A stretch of DNA of 64,000 bases from Bin87 sp963666415 (GCA_963666415.2 CAXXPD010000002.1:310001-374000); one strand, 5' to 3'; numbered from the stretch's first letter, positions 28,147 to 38,440 are shown. Notes: generated by a model not told the origin, from the letters alone. Made by a program: numbers and translations.

Positions 28147-30397
28147 GCTCATGCCCTCCACCATGCAGGCCCGGCATACCCGAACGTACATCTCCACTGA
28201 ATACATCCATCGCACCTTCCACAGGCTGATTATCAGCACTTTGAAAGGCGGCAAACGGTAGAGTTTTCAAAGGCCGCAATCCGGCGATCAAGCCGCCCGC
28301 GTAGTCCACATTACGGCCGCCGGTTATACACACGGCCCCAGACGAAGCCGATCAACTCGCACATACCCTTCGAACACACTTACTTCAACCTCCGAGGACA
28401 TAAACCGGGCGGGCAACTCCGTCTCTGGGTAAACCTTAACTTTGTAGGAGGACGGCCAATTGTCCCCCGATGCAATGACCTCGTGGACCCGATCACACAG
28501 GGAAATGCTGAGTACGCGCCCGTCGAAACTAAATGTCATTTCGCTTTCTTCGGGGAGCCAAGAGAGTTCTTCCACAAGATTGCGCCGAAGGGGTCGGGCA
28601 TAGTCCCGGTCGACAAAGCACTTTGGGCAGACCTCATAGGCCCGCTGCCTTTCCTGGGCCGCGCGCTCCTCGCGTGCTGGCGGCACCAGGTCCCAGTGCC
28701 GTTCCCCTTCGACAAACCAATCCGGCAGCGGTTCTAGTTGGGATCTGTTCGACTTGAGGGCGTAGCTGACCCAGGCCGCAGCTTCCAAGGCGCTTCCCAA
28801 GTCGCCAGGAATTTGGGATTCTACGAGTGCCACCGTGCGGGCAGTGTTGATCACACCACTCAGCAAAACCACGTACCGCGCATACATGTTCATCACGTGG
28901 ACAGCGTCTAAATCGAGATGAACGAACTTGTAGCCGACACCTTCCAGTCCGGCTTGAGTCGTCCGGCGCTCAAACCCGAATCCACCGAAGCGATGGGCCG
29001 TGGCGTTGACACCAGGGATGATGGGCAAGGGAAGGCGAACGGGGCAAGCCCGATTCCAATAGATGGGGATGAGGGCGGCGTGAGATAGCCACACAGACAC
29101 GATGATGGCGGCCCGCGGTGGCGATGCTGGGCGAAATTGTCAGGGTAGTGTGCAGCAAGAGACGCTCGGGGACCAGCCTGGCGCAAGTCTGCGAGGCGGT
29201 CGGGTAGTCTGGTGAGTGGGTCAGATCTCCGTCGGCGTTGACACCAGCGGTGCCGTCAGGCTGGGAGTGGAATTGCTCGCAATCGAGCCAAGGCGCGACT
29301 GAACTGGTTTTTCCAGGGCCAGCGCTGGGGCAGATGCAAAGTGAGGCGGCGCGCCGAGCGGGTGAGCCGTCCGGCGAGGGAGAAGAAGCGTCGTCGGAGG
29401 GTCTTGGTGGTTACCAGTTGCTCACCCAGACCGATGCGCGCGGTCCAGCGGGCCAGGTTGTGGGCCATCACCTGCACCGCCAGCCAGGCGCCGTTGGCGG
29501 CGAAGCGGCCTGAGGGGAGATGGTTGAGCCCGACGCCGTACTTGAGGTCTCGGATGGCGTTCTCGATCTCGGCGTGGCGCCGATGGTCGGCCTCCAGTTC
29601 CAGGGTGTCCCCGTCTCGGTCGGTGATGCAGCCGTGATAGCGGTAGCTGGCGAAGAGGGCCAGCTGGGAGCCGGGCGTGGGCTGCACCCGCCGGACGATG
29701 AGCCGCACCGGTGCGGCGTCGGGCTCATCCTGGAAGGGGACGTAGGTGGTCTCCGCCACGTCGGCGGCGCCGTCCATCCAGTAGGGAATCGGCGTCCAGT
29801 CAGTCTCGGGTATGGCCTCGATGATATTCCGCAGGCGGGCTTGCTGGCGGACGGTGATGGAGTAGCGCACATCCATCTTGCGGCAGACGGCGACGATGGC
29901 GTGGGTGTAGAAGCCGCTGTCAGCCCGCACCGTGAGTTGTCCCCTGGCCCCGCCGTAGCGTACCCGCCCCACCGTCTCGCGTAGAAAGTGAGCGGCGCCC
30001 CGAACGGTATTGGCGCGGCCCTTGCGCAGCCGAGCCATCAGCACGTCGCCGGTGCCGGCGGCAATGGCCAGCAGCGGGTGATAGCCTCGCTGGCCGGTGT
30101 AGCCGTGGTCGCGCGCCCCCTCCTTGGCCAGACCGTATGTCTCGCAGATGGTGGAGTCCAGGTCGATGGTCAACGGCCCGTCGCCGGGTCCGGCCCCAGC
30201 CGACCAGGCCCGGGCCAGCAGCTCCCGGCTGACCCGATCCAGTTGGCGGACGTGGCCCCACCGGAAACTGCGCAGGAAGGTCCCCAGGGTGGATGGCGCC
30301 TTGACTACGCAGCCGATGGCGCTAGCCGTCCCGCCGGTGCGCAGCACGTCGGCGTCGTCAATGCAGTCTCCTCCGGCCAGAGCAGACGCCACCAGCG

Positions 30398-31829
30398 GTA
30401 ACAGTTCAGAGTAGAGGGGAAACGAGCAGCTGACGGCAGGCGGCGAGAGGATTTAAACCTTGGGCGCGCCAGGTGCCGAAGATGGATGCCAGCGTCATCT
30501 TGCGCTCGGTGCCCTGCTCCGAGCGGGTGCCGCCGCTGATCTTGCGGCTGATGACCAGATGGCGCAGGCTGCGTTCGGCAGCGTTGTTGTCTGAAGGCAC
30601 GTCCGGTTCGGCCACGAAGACGAAGAGTTCCTTGATGTGGCGCTCGATGCGTCGGCACAGCTTGGCCTGGGTTGCCGACGGGTCGTGCCGGAAAGGCTGG
30701 CCGAGGGCCAGCAGTTGTCGTTCCAGGGCCAGTTGGGCGGTGCGCCGCCGCTTGGCCTGGGGATGAGTGCAGGCTTTGGCCCGGTCGTAAATCCCGTGGA
30801 CGGCGTCGGCCCACCTGGCCAGTGGCGCAGCATCGGGGTAGAGGGTGCGCAGGTCGTGGATGTCCCGCAGCAGGTGGGCCCAGCACCGCTGCTTGGGGCC
30901 GTCATAATGGTGGTAGGCGGCGTAGAAATCGCTGACCAATACTCCGGAGAAAGCATCGCTCAGCGCCTCGTCCACGACTGTTTTGCCCCGACCCCGCCGC
31001 AGGAAGTAGCGTTCGGTGGGGGTGCTGAAAGTCCACACGTAGCCGTTGGCCCCGCTCTGACGCCAGCCGGTTTCGTCGGCGTGGACCACTGGGCTGGCGC
31101 GGATGCGGTCCAGGATCGCGGCCACTGCCGGTTGGGCCCGCTGCGCCGTGCGATGGATGGCGCTCACGATGGCCCCCACGCTGAGGCGCAACTGATGCAC
31201 GGTGTCCAGATACCACTGGACGCTGCGGATGGGCAGCCGCCCCTCTTCCCGCAGCGTGGCGATCAGGCTGAGCAGGTTGACGCCGAGGCGCTGCTGACCC
31301 AAGACCACGCCGCCCAGTTCCGCCGGAGGTGTGCAGCGCCGTCGGCAGGCCGGGCAAGTCCGAGCAAGGTAGACGTGCTCGGTGACTTGCGCGGGAACCA
31401 CCGGCAGCTCGATGACCTCCCGAGTGCGCTGGATCCAGCCGCCGGACCGGTGGGCGCCGCAATCGGGACAGTTCTCCATCACGTGCTCCACCCGGTGGGT
31501 CGGTGTCATGCGCGGGCGAGCGAAGCCGTGGCGTCGCTGCTTGCGGGGCCCCGGCTGCGCTGGGGGCTTCCGGCCCGATTTCGCCTTGAGGCCGGGCATT
31601 CGGAGCGGGCCGCCCGGTTTCGCCTGGCCTTCCAGTTCGGCAATCCGCCGCTGCAACCGCTCAATCACCGCCTGTAACTCGGCGATGATGGCAATGAGGA
31701 CAGCGCGGTCGACGGTGGTCAGGTCCACTTCAGTATCCATGCCCTGTATATGACATAACCACCGCCACCCGTGCCAGCGTTCGGCAACCCGCCTTCGGCC
31801 AATTCACCTCACCAAGTCTGAACTGTTAC
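30398..31829 (-). mobile_element. IS66-type element, copy 2
   Basis: Inverted ends GTAACAGTTCAGA and TCTGAACTGTTAC enclose 1,432 bp. A perfect 8-bp duplication CACCAGCG (30390-30397 and 31830-31837) lies in the IS1380 transposase. Eight base pairs is the duplication length known for IS66. Confidence 0.93.
30406..31740 (-). CDS. IS66 family transposase
   Basis: The intact 444-residue protein has an N-terminal coiled-coil (IAELQAVIERLQRRIAELEGQ), a zinc-binding region (CPDCG with CPACRRRC), and the DDE residues in HADETGW, LVSDFYAAYHHY and SDNNAAERSLRHL. It is encoded without tnpA/tnpB, as in single-gene IS66 relatives. It is close to the transposase at 32710-34062. Confidence 0.95.
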   Translation of the reverse strand: MDTEVDLTTVDRAVLIAIIAELQAVIERLQRRIAELEGQAKPGGPLRMPGLKAKSGRKPPAQPGPRKQRRHGFARPRMTPTHRVEHVMENCPDCGAHRSGGWIQRTREVIELPVVPAQVTEHVYLARTCPACRRRCTPPAELGGVVLGQQRLGVNLLSLIATLREEGRLPIRSVQWYLDTVHQLRLSVGAIVSAIHRTAQRAQPAVAAILDRIRASPVVHADETGWRQSGANGYVWTFSTPTERYFLRRGRGKTVVDEALSDAFSGVLVSDFYAAYHHYDGPKQRCWAHLLRDIHDLRTLYPDAAPLARWADAVHGIYDRAKACTHPQAKRRRTAQLALERQLLALGQPFRHDPSATQAKLCRRIERHIKELFVFVAEPDVPSDNNAAERSLRHLVISRKISGGTRSEQGTERKMTLASIFGTWRAQGLNPLAACRQLLVSPLL

Positions 31830-32188
31830 CACCAGCGTCATCACCTTGTCGCCGGTGTTGGCTCGGCCTGGGGCGCGACCCAGGTCCAGGTGCCGGTCAA
31901 CCAGTTCGGGCCGGCCCAGATGCCGGCCCAGCGTGGCTGGCAGGATCAGCCCAGCATTGGCCACCAGGCGGTGGTCGTCAAAGGCGATTTGGATGCGGTC
32001 GGGGTGGTCATCTGCTAGCATCTTTTGGGTGCTCCTGGCCTGGGGACGGTTTCCTGTTTCAAAAGCCATTATCCCAGATGCACAGGAGCACTTTCTTACC
32101 CCTTCAGCACACCGCGACACTCATCTTTTCGGTGGATTTGGGTCAAAGCCAAGTGCAATCAGAGAGTCAAGTGTTGGGCATGGACCGC

Positions 32189-32530
32189 TCAATTTCCTAC
32201 CTCCATAGCGCGTTCGGCTCGCCCACGCTCGACTCCCTCGATACCGGCTTCGGCAGCAGCGCATCCCGTTGTGTGGGTAGGGCGCGGGATTCTTCCCCAA
32301 GATCGTAGCAGTGGAGGGATTGTGGTGGCGTATCCGCTGATGGCGTCCACCACAATCTTATCGGGCACGAGCTGGTTGTTCATATACACCAAGTTGAGGT
32401 TCGGGCCAGGCACCGCCAAATTTGCAGAGACTGACGTCGGATCGTGGGTAGTTAAGGGCAAAGTAAGGGAACGCAGGATTTTGGTCAACAGCGTCAAGCG
32501 CGACACGGGTTGGACGCATGGCGATTGCAA
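32189..32530 (-). CDS. Hypothetical ORF, possible remnant upstream of the interrupted gene
   Basis: The 113-residue reading frame ends MEVGN with its stop overlapping the TTG start of the interrupted gene. That overlap and the GGAGGT inside its last codons suggest a real gene end. The N-terminal boundary is uncertain, and no family is recognised (LAVPGPNLNLVYMNNQLVPDKIVVDAISGY is the best-looking stretch). The 5' end may be lost to rearrangement near 32570. Confidence 0.35.
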   Translation of the reverse strand: MQSPCVQPVSRLTLLTKILRSLTLPLTTHDPTSVSANLAVPGPNLNLVYMNNQLVPDKIVVDAISGYATTIPPLLRSWGRIPRPTHTTGCAAAEAGIEGVERGRAERAMEVGN

Positions 32531-32620
32531 CGTCCTGTATAACCCGCTCGTGGTGAGCTGGGGCGTGTCGACAATTGGAAAATCAACCCGTCGTTTCTGC
32601 GCAAGCAGGAACCCAGAAAA

Positions 32621-34070
32621 GTAACAGTTCAGACTTGGTGAGGTGAATTGGCCGAAGGCGGGCTGCCAGACGCTGGCACGGGTGGCGGCGGTTATGTCAT
32701 ATACAGGGAGTGGATACCGAAATTGACCTGACCACCGCCACCCGCGATGTCCTCATCGCCATCATCGCCCAACTGCAGGCCACCGTTCTGGAACAGCAGC
32801 GGGTGATTGAGCGGTTGCAGCGGCGGATTGCCGAACTGGAAGGCCAGGCGAAACCGGGCGGCCCGCTCCGAATGCCTGGCCTCAAGACGAAATCGGGCCG
32901 GAAGCCCCCAGCGCAGCAGCCCAGAAAGCAGCGACGCCACGGCTTCGCCCGCCCGCGCATGACACCGACCCATCGGGTGGAGCACGTGATGGAGAACTGT
33001 CCCGATTGCGGCGCCCACCGGTCCGGCGGCTGGATCCAGCGCACTCGGGAAGTCATCGAGCTGCCGGTGGTTCCGGTGCAAGTCACCGAGCACGTCTACA
33101 TTGCTCGGACTTGCCCGGCCTGCCGACGGCGCTGCACACCTCCGGCGGAACTGGACAGCGTGGTCCTGGGCCAGCAGCGTCTCGGCGTCAACCTGCTCAG
33201 CCTGATCGCCACGCTGCGGGAAGAGGGGCGGCTGCCCATCCGCAGCGTCCAGTGGTATCTGGACACCGTGCACCAGTTGCGCCTCAGCGTGGGGGCCATC
33301 GTGAGCGCCATCCATCGCACGGCGCAGCGGGCCCAACCGGCAGTGGCCGCGATCCTGGACCGCATCCGCGCCAGCCCAGTGGTCCACGCCGACGAAACCG
33401 GCTGGCGTCAGAGCGGGGCCAACGGCTACGTGTGGACTTTCAGCACCCCCACCGAGCGCTACTTCCTGCGGCGGGGTCGGGGCAAGGCGGTGGTGGACGA
33501 GGCGCTGAGCGATGCTTTCTCCGGAGTGCTGGTCAGCGATTTCTACGCTGCCTACCACCATTACGATGGCCCCAAGCAGCGGTGCTGGGCCCACCTGCTG
33601 CGGGACATCCACGACCAGCGCACCCGCTACCCCAAAGACGCCGCACTGGCCCGATGGGCCGCGGCCGTCCACCAGCTCTATGTCGCAGCCAAAGCCTGCA
33701 ACCATCACGAGCCATGGCAAAGGCGTGTTGCCCAACTGGCCTGGGAGCGGAAGCTGCTGGCCATCTGCCGCCCTTTCCTGTCTGACCCGTCGGTTGTCCA
33801 GGGCAAGCTGTGCCGGCGCATCGAGCGCTTCATCAAGGAACTCTTCGTCTTCGTGGCCGAACCGGACGTGCCGTCGGACAACAACCCGGCCGAACGCAGC
33901 CTGCGCCACCTGGTCATCAGTCGCAAGATCAGCGGCGGCACCCGCTCGGAGCAGGGCACCGAGAGCAAGATGACGCTGGCATCCCTCTTCGGCACCTGGC
34001 GCGCCCAGGGTCTAAATCCTCTCGCCGCCTGCCGTCAACTGCTCATTTCCCCGCAACTCTGAACTGTTAC
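32621..34070 (+). mobile_element. IS66-type element, copy 3
   Basis: Ends GTAACAGTTCAGAC and TCTGAACTGTTAC enclose 1,450 bp. A perfect 8-bp duplication CCAGAAAA (32613-32620 and 34071-34078) lies within an intergenic repeat. Confidence 0.93.
32710..34062 (+). CDS. IS66 family transposase
   Basis: An intact 450-residue transposase starting at GTG 32710 (MDTEIDLTTATRDVL), with coiled coil, zinc-binding CPDCG/CPACRRRC, and DDE residues in HADETGW, LVSDFYAAYHHY and SDNNPAERSLRHL. With intact ends and its own target duplication it is a candidate active element. The stretch between the second Asp and the Glu differs more from copy 2 than the flanking parts do, as if recombinant. Confidence 0.95.
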   Translation: MDTEIDLTTATRDVLIAIIAQLQATVLEQQRVIERLQRRIAELEGQAKPGGPLRMPGLKTKSGRKPPAQQPRKQRRHGFARPRMTPTHRVEHVMENCPDCGAHRSGGWIQRTREVIELPVVPVQVTEHVYIARTCPACRRRCTPPAELDSVVLGQQRLGVNLLSLIATLREEGRLPIRSVQWYLDTVHQLRLSVGAIVSAIHRTAQRAQPAVAAILDRIRASPVVHADETGWRQSGANGYVWTFSTPTERYFLRRGRGKAVVDEALSDAFSGVLVSDFYAAYHHYDGPKQRCWAHLLRDIHDQRTRYPKDAALARWAAAVHQLYVAAKACNHHEPWQRRVAQLAWERKLLAICRPFLSDPSVVQGKLCRRIERFIKELFVFVAEPDVPSDNNPAERSLRHLVISRKISGGTRSEQGTESKMTLASLFGTWRAQGLNPLAACRQLLISPQL

Positions 34071-34161
34071 CCAGAAAACCCTCTGCGATAGGCACGTTGG
34101 CCCGGTTTTACACTCGCTGGGTTCCCGCTACCTCGGGAATGACGGCATTGGTGAATACACT

Positions 34162-34620
34162 CTAGTCCAGCCCAACCCGCCTCAGCGTGAATGCGTCCCC
34201 GGCCATAATCTCCGCAATCCTCGGCGGCAGGGCGCGGAAATCATCGGTCGCCGCCGAGATCAATCTTCCGGTCAGCGCCCCGCTTTCGTCTGAGGCCAGC
34301 CACACTGCCAGCTCAGCGCACTCATCTATGGACGCGCCACCGCCTGACGTTACCCTCAGCCCGAGCTCGTGGATGAAGTCCGCTCCCGCCTGCGCGGATT
34401 CCTCGGTCATCTTGTCCCACATACCTGTATGAACCGAGCCAGGCCCGAGGGCATTCACCGCAATTCCCTTGCCATCCAGTTCTTGGGCCAACACTTCGGT
34501 AAGCCGTACCACCGCCGCTTTGCTGGAGCAATAGGCCGACATATTGCTCCACGCATTGGTCGCCCCCGCGCCCGACAGGTTGATAATCTTTCCTCCGGAC
34601 TGCCCCAGCATTACGGGGAT
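34162..34620 (-). pseudogene. Short-chain dehydrogenase/reductase, C-terminal fragment
   Basis: This part encodes the last about 150 residues of an SDR, from GGKIINLSGAGATNAWSNMSAYCSSKAAVVRL (Tyr-x3-Lys catalytic motif appears as YCSSK) to the C-terminus. It is more than 90% identical to the complete gene at 41018-41851. The nucleotide-binding N-terminal half is absent; similarity stops at about 34620, exactly where the next gene starts. The duplication includes the downstream intergenic repeat. Confidence 0.9.
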
Positions 34621-35230
34621 GAACCCCACTAAACCACAATTTCTGACCGACACCATACTTATACCCAAGCGCACCCGCCTGCCTAGCCGGAAGCAATCAA
34701 TCAAACGGACGAAATCCACCCTACGCCGGAATCCAACTCAGAAGAGCCAGAAGAAACCCGCCCACGCACCAAAACCAACCCCCTCTCGTAAACGCCAGGA
34801 ACGGAAGGAACCGGGTCTGTGCCGCTGCGGCCAAGCAGCAATACAGGGACAAACCCGTTGTGCTGAGTGCGCCGCGAAACATCGCGAATGGACCCGGCAG
34901 GACTCGGAGAACCGACGAAGGGCCAAAGGCATAAAACCCTGCCCCCAGTTCGACGACGCAGAATTAATCGAGCAGATCCAGAAAGAGATCGCCGACCAAG
35001 AGACCCGAGGAGCAAGCCAGACAACCAAGAGAGTGCGCAGCGAAGCGTACAAGAAGAAGAACCAACCGCATCGAGCGCAAGTCCGTGCGGAACGCAAATC
35101 ACTCGGCCTCTGCGCCCAATGCGCCAAACCAAGCCTTGAAGGCCAGGCCCGCTGTGCTGACTGCGCACTCAAACACCGCCAGACGGGACTGCGCAGCAGA
35201 GTGAAGGCCAAACTCACCGCTGATCAATAG
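34619..35230 (+). CDS. Cys-rich, strongly basic putative zinc-binding protein
   Basis: This 203-residue protein has a very basic N-terminal 60 residues, then CRCGQAAIQGQTRCAECAAKH and, about 100 residues later, CAQCAKPSLEGQARCADCALKH. These are two copies of a C-x(1-2)-C-x(9-10)-C-x2-C-x3-H unit, so each could bind zinc. The region between is charged and helical. Such treble-clef-like units occur in phage and mobile-element proteins that bind nucleic acid; the function here is unknown. ATG 34619 falls exactly on the SDR breakpoint, so this may be the incoming end of a horizontally acquired block. No strong Shine-Dalgarno is seen. Confidence 0.65.
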   Translation: MNPTKPQFLTDTILIPKRTRLPSRKQSIKRTKSTLRRNPTQKSQKKPAHAPKPTPSRKRQERKEPGLCRCGQAAIQGQTRCAECAAKHREWTRQDSENRRRAKGIKPCPQFDDAELIEQIQKEIADQETRGASQTTKRVRSEAYKKKNQPHRAQVRAERKSLGLCAQCAKPSLEGQARCADCALKHRQTGLRSRVKAKLTADQ

Positions 35231-35330
35231 AGGCAGCAGAGGGACGCCGCGCGCCTACGATTACAACACGTCCCAAATTTCCGCCGTAGAGTCACGCAGA
35301 CGGACGGCGGCGTCGTTTCATGCGGATCTA

Positions 35331-35357
35331 CCGCCGGAGCGATTGTCGCTCCGGCGG
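35331..35357. terminator. Strong hairpin downstream of the zinc-binding protein gene
   Basis: Arms CCGCCGGAGCGA and TCGCTCCGGCGG are perfectly complementary around a TTG loop. There is no T-run, so an intrinsic terminator is uncertain. Confidence 0.5.
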
Positions 35358-35575
35358 GTTCGTCGTGCCACGACCTCGAGACATCCGCGAGTGAGGCAGA
35401 GCCTGCGTAGGAGACCACACAGCAATCGCCGGACTCACCACACGCCCGCGTGCAGAGCCGCAATGCGGTGAGATGCCGCCAGAACCGCACAGAGGCACGT
35501 CTCCGGCCTAAAGGCAAAGAACCACTACGAACCCGCTCAGGGCCTCTCCGTGTCCCCGGCGCAAGGATCAGCATT

Positions 35576-35680
35576 CCCATGCATTTGCCGACGCCCTTGA
35601 CAGCAAGACCCTTTGCCCGAAGTGCGCCGAAGAACACCGGCAGGCACACCGAGCCCAGCGCGTCGTAGCCACCGAGTAGT
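35576..35680 (+). pseudogene. Remnant of a second zinc-binding protein like the one at 34619
   Basis: A short open stretch reads SKTLCPKCAEEHRQAHRAQ before a stop, matching the C-x2-C-x3-H half of the zinc units at 34619-35230. No matching upstream half is in frame. The rest of 35231-35848 has no convincing gene. Confidence 0.4.
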
Positions 35681-35848
35681 GACCAGGATTAGAGCGTGCT
35701 TACATTCATGGAGTCTCCAGCCGAAGGCCACCCACCCTCCTCGAACGAGCAGAGGCGACTCTGAACAGATCCGACCGAACAACCGATTCTGTTCCACAAC
35801 TCACCCCGCGCTGGTAAGATAGGCCCACCAAGCTACGGGAGCACATAA

Positions 35849-36235
35849 GTGACCACCGCCACAATCCAAGACCGCGTTGACGAACTCTTCGCCGACGCCC
35901 GCAACGTCCATGCGCAGGCCATCGAGCGCCTTCAGAACGGCGATATTCGCGATGCAGCGGAGAAGGCCTGGTGCACCACCAAGCGCGCCACCGACGCCCT
36001 CATCCTGGCCCGGACCGGCGAGGAGCCGCCCACCACGGCGGCCACCACAGATCACCTCGACAACCTCTGCCGTCTCGTCCCGGAAATTCAAACGCTCCAG
36101 GGTCGCTACTACAGCCGAATCCACAACTTGCACGGTATGTGCTTCTATTCCGGCTATTGCAACGAGCAGACCGAGCGCCGCATCAACGAAACCGCCGCGT
36201 ATATCGACGACGCCCAGACCCTCGCCACTGGATGA
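35849..36235 (+). CDS. HEPN-like domain protein
   Basis: This 128-residue all-helical protein starts at GTG 35849 after GGGAG. It has the early segment IRDAAEKAWCTTKRATDALILARTG, resembling the first HEPN helices, and RIHNLH near residue 90, which fits the R-x4-H catalytic motif of HEPN ribonucleases. HEPN proteins are toxins or RNA-cutting parts of defence systems. No nucleotidyltransferase (MNT) antitoxin is adjacent; the next gene is an MmeI-like restriction enzyme. Assignment is from pattern only. Confidence 0.6.
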   Translation: MTTATIQDRVDELFADARNVHAQAIERLQNGDIRDAAEKAWCTTKRATDALILARTGEEPPTTAATTDHLDNLCRLVPEIQTLQGRYYSRIHNLHGMCFYSGYCNEQTERRINETAAYIDDAQTLATG

Positions 36236-36466
36236 GTCGCAGATACTCAACTGTCAGCCTAGCTGCGGCCGGGGCCCTTCCCCACAAAGGGGCTGCGGCC
36301 ATTTTCAACCAAGGCGGACAAGTAATCCAGGGACCGGTTGCAAATGACAGAACCAAGCCGTAGCTCGAGGCAACGCCGATGACCGCACAGGTGGGTCACC
36401 CTAACGAATGACGCGTGTCATTTTCGACGAGTCGTACCCAATGATATGTTGGAGCCCGCAGACGGG

Positions 36467-38440
36467 ATGACACCGCAATTACCGACAATGACACCGCAGG
36501 AGTTTGCCGGCCGCTGGCATGACGCTGGGTTCGGCGAACGGCAGGGAGCGCAGTCGTTCTTCAACGACCTTTGCGGCCTGGTGGGTCACGCCACGCCGGC
36601 AGCGTATAGCGATCCGGAGGCGTTCACCTTTGAGAAGTGGGTGCCGGGTGGGTTTGCGGACGCATACTTCGAGGAGCACTTCGGCTGGGAGTTCAAGGGA
36701 CAGGACGCGCAACTGGACGGGGCCTTTGCCCAACTCCTGCGCTACCAAGTGCACCTGAAAACGCCACCGCTGCTGATCGTGTCGTCGTTCGAGACCATAC
36801 GAATCCAGACCAACTTCCCAGGTATGGAGACGGCCCGATACGACGTCGGAATCGCCGAGCTTGAGCAACCAGACCGGCTGGGCTTGGTACGGGACGCGTT
36901 CTTCGCGCCGCAACGGTACCGGGAGCGGCTGCGATCAGTGGACGCGGTCACGCGTGAGACGGCATCACTGTTCCAATCAATCGTGGTGGACATGGAGGCG
37001 CGCAATGAGGATACAGAGCGCCTAGCTCACTACCTGAACCAGTTGGTGTTCTGCCTGTACTCGGAGGACGCGGGGCTGCTGCCCGAGGGGCTATTCACGC
37101 GCATAGTGGCGCAACACTATCGTGATCCGGCGACCTTCGACCGGGCGATTCGTAGCCTGTTTGCCCAAATGGCCACAGGCGGGTTCTCGGGGGCAGACGA
37201 GATCGCGCACTTCAACGGCGACCTGTTCAACGTCGTGGACACGGTAGAACTCAGCACAGTGGCCCTGCAGAGGCTGGGGGAAGCGTGCGAACGAAACTGG
37301 CGAGACATCGAGCCGTCGATATTCGGGACGCTCTTCGAGCGCGCGCTGGACGCATCGAAACGGGCGCAGACGGGGGCCCATTACACCGGCGCCGACGACA
37401 TCGAGCTGGTGGTGGAACCGGTGGTGATGACGCCGCTGCGCCGGGAGTGGCAGGAGGCCCGGGCAGCGATTGACAAGCTGCTGGATTCGGGACAGGAGTC
37501 CAATGCTGCGATAGCGACGACACAAAGGACGGGTTTTGAACCCCTGACCGCGCCGGCAACAGTACTGAGGACTACGGCGCGGGAGCGGCTGGACGCGTTC
37601 CGGCAACGGCTGGTGTCGGTGAAGGTGCTGGACCCGGCGTGCGGCAGCGGCAACTTCCTGTACATCGCGCTGCGATCGTTACTGGACCTGGAGCGAGAGG
37701 TGATCGACTTCGCAGCGGTCCACGGCTGGCACGGATTGACGCCGTCGGTGCAGCCAGACCAGATGCTGGGACTGGAGATCAATCACTACGCGGCGGAACT
37801 GGCGCGGACGTCGCTGTGGATAGGCTATATCCAGTGGCACCAGGCCAACGGCTTCCGTTACACACAGCAACCGATACTAACCCCGCTGGACACGATACGG
37901 CAGACTGACGCGATACTGAACCTGACCGACCCTGAGCATACGGCGGAACCGGAGTGGCCGGCTGCGGAATTCATCGTGGGCAACCCGCCGTTTTTGGGCA
38001 ACAAATTACTGCGTGCGCACCTTGGAGACGAATACGTAAAGGCGATGTTCGAGCTTTACGGGGAGCGTCTGCCCGGAGGCTCCGATTTAGTCTGCTATTG
38101 GTTTGAGAAAGCGAGAGCGATGATCGAGGCTAAGTTGACCAGCCGCGCAGGTCTGTTGGCGACTCAAGGGGTAAGGGGAGAAGCTAATCGAACAGTGCTC
38201 CAGCGCATCAAGGAATCCGGCGACATATTCCTAGCGTATTCTGATCGACCTTGGGTCCTAAACGGCGCCGCGGTTCACGTGTCTATCGTGGGCTTCGACA
38301 ACGGGACTCAAACAGAACGCGAACTGAACGGCAGTTCGGCGGGGACCATTAATCCCGATCTGACTTCAGGTGTCAATTTGACCAACGCTTTCAGATTGGC
38401 AGAAAACGCCGACAGGGCGTTTAACGGGACCATCAAAGCC
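36467..38440 (+). pseudogene. MmeI-like (type IIL/IIG) restriction-modification enzyme, 3' end cut off by ISAs1 element
   Basis: About 655 residues remain. The N-terminal nuclease motif is D-x9-E-x-K (from DAYFEE to WEFKG), as in MmeI. The methyltransferase has motif I VLDPACGSGNFLY and motif IV GNPPFLGN. Family members run to roughly 900-1,000 residues with a C-terminal target-recognition domain; here the frame enters the ISAs1 at 38441 and stops. No continuation is found beyond the element, so target recognition is lost. The start may be ATG 36467 or an upstream ATG at 36446. It follows the HEPN-like gene by about 230 bp. Confidence 0.85.

Larger units (their letters stand above)
29256..32021 (-). 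pseudogene. IS1380-type transposase split by IS66
   Basis: The N-terminal part (from MLADDHPDRIQIAFDD at 32021) and the remainder ending at 29256 form a complete transposase once the IS66 and one CACCAGCG are removed. The catalytic residues DLDSTIC, RADSGFY and AEIENAIRD are all intact, so this copy was functional before the IS66 insertion. Confidence 0.9.
28974..32142 (-). mobile_element. IS1380-type element, copy 2, interrupted by IS66 copy 2
   Basis: The ends CCCGAATCCACCGAAGC (left) and TTTTCGGTGGATTTGGG (right) are inverted repeats. The 5-bp duplication TCAAA flanks it (28969-28973 and 32143-32147). Its transposase is split by the IS66 at 30398-31829. Confidence 0.88.
28324..32174 (-). 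pseudogene. Hypothetical protein gene interrupted by an IS1380 element
   Basis: Removing the IS1380 copy (28974-32142) and one copy of its TCAAA duplication joins a short 5' part to the 28324-28973 part in frame, giving about 233 residues: MSGPCPTLDSLIALGF, then ERRTTQAGLEGVGYKFVHLD. The start would be TTG at about 32174, with GGAGGT 6 nt upstream; it overlaps the stop of the preceding gene (TTGA). The protein has a helical N-terminal half and a CPKCFVDRDY segment. I do not recognise the family. The preceding gene and the HsdM remnant on the same strand suggest a former restriction-linked operon. Confidence 0.6.
32572..34152. repeat. Intergenic repeat family 2 (CTGCGCAAGCAGGAACCC...GTTGGCCCGG), copy a, split by IS66 copy 3
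   Basis: The two parts 32572-32620 and 34071-34152 join across the IS66 to a repeat containing a CTGCGCAAGCAGG hairpin, GCGATAGG, ACGTTGGCCCGGTTTT and a final CGGGAATGACGGCATT. Copies b (40897-41012) and c (41885-41998) lie near the SDR genes. Confidence 0.75.

Noticed and set aside
32692..33909. 405-codon minus-strand open frame
   Set aside because: Antisense to the IS66 transposase; composition is that of a GC-rich shadow frame.
21278..34070. Composite transposon bounded by IS66 copies carrying VOC and hsdM
   Set aside because: Copies 2 and 3 each have their own perfect 8-bp duplication, so they inserted singly; copy 1 has no shared outer duplication with another copy.
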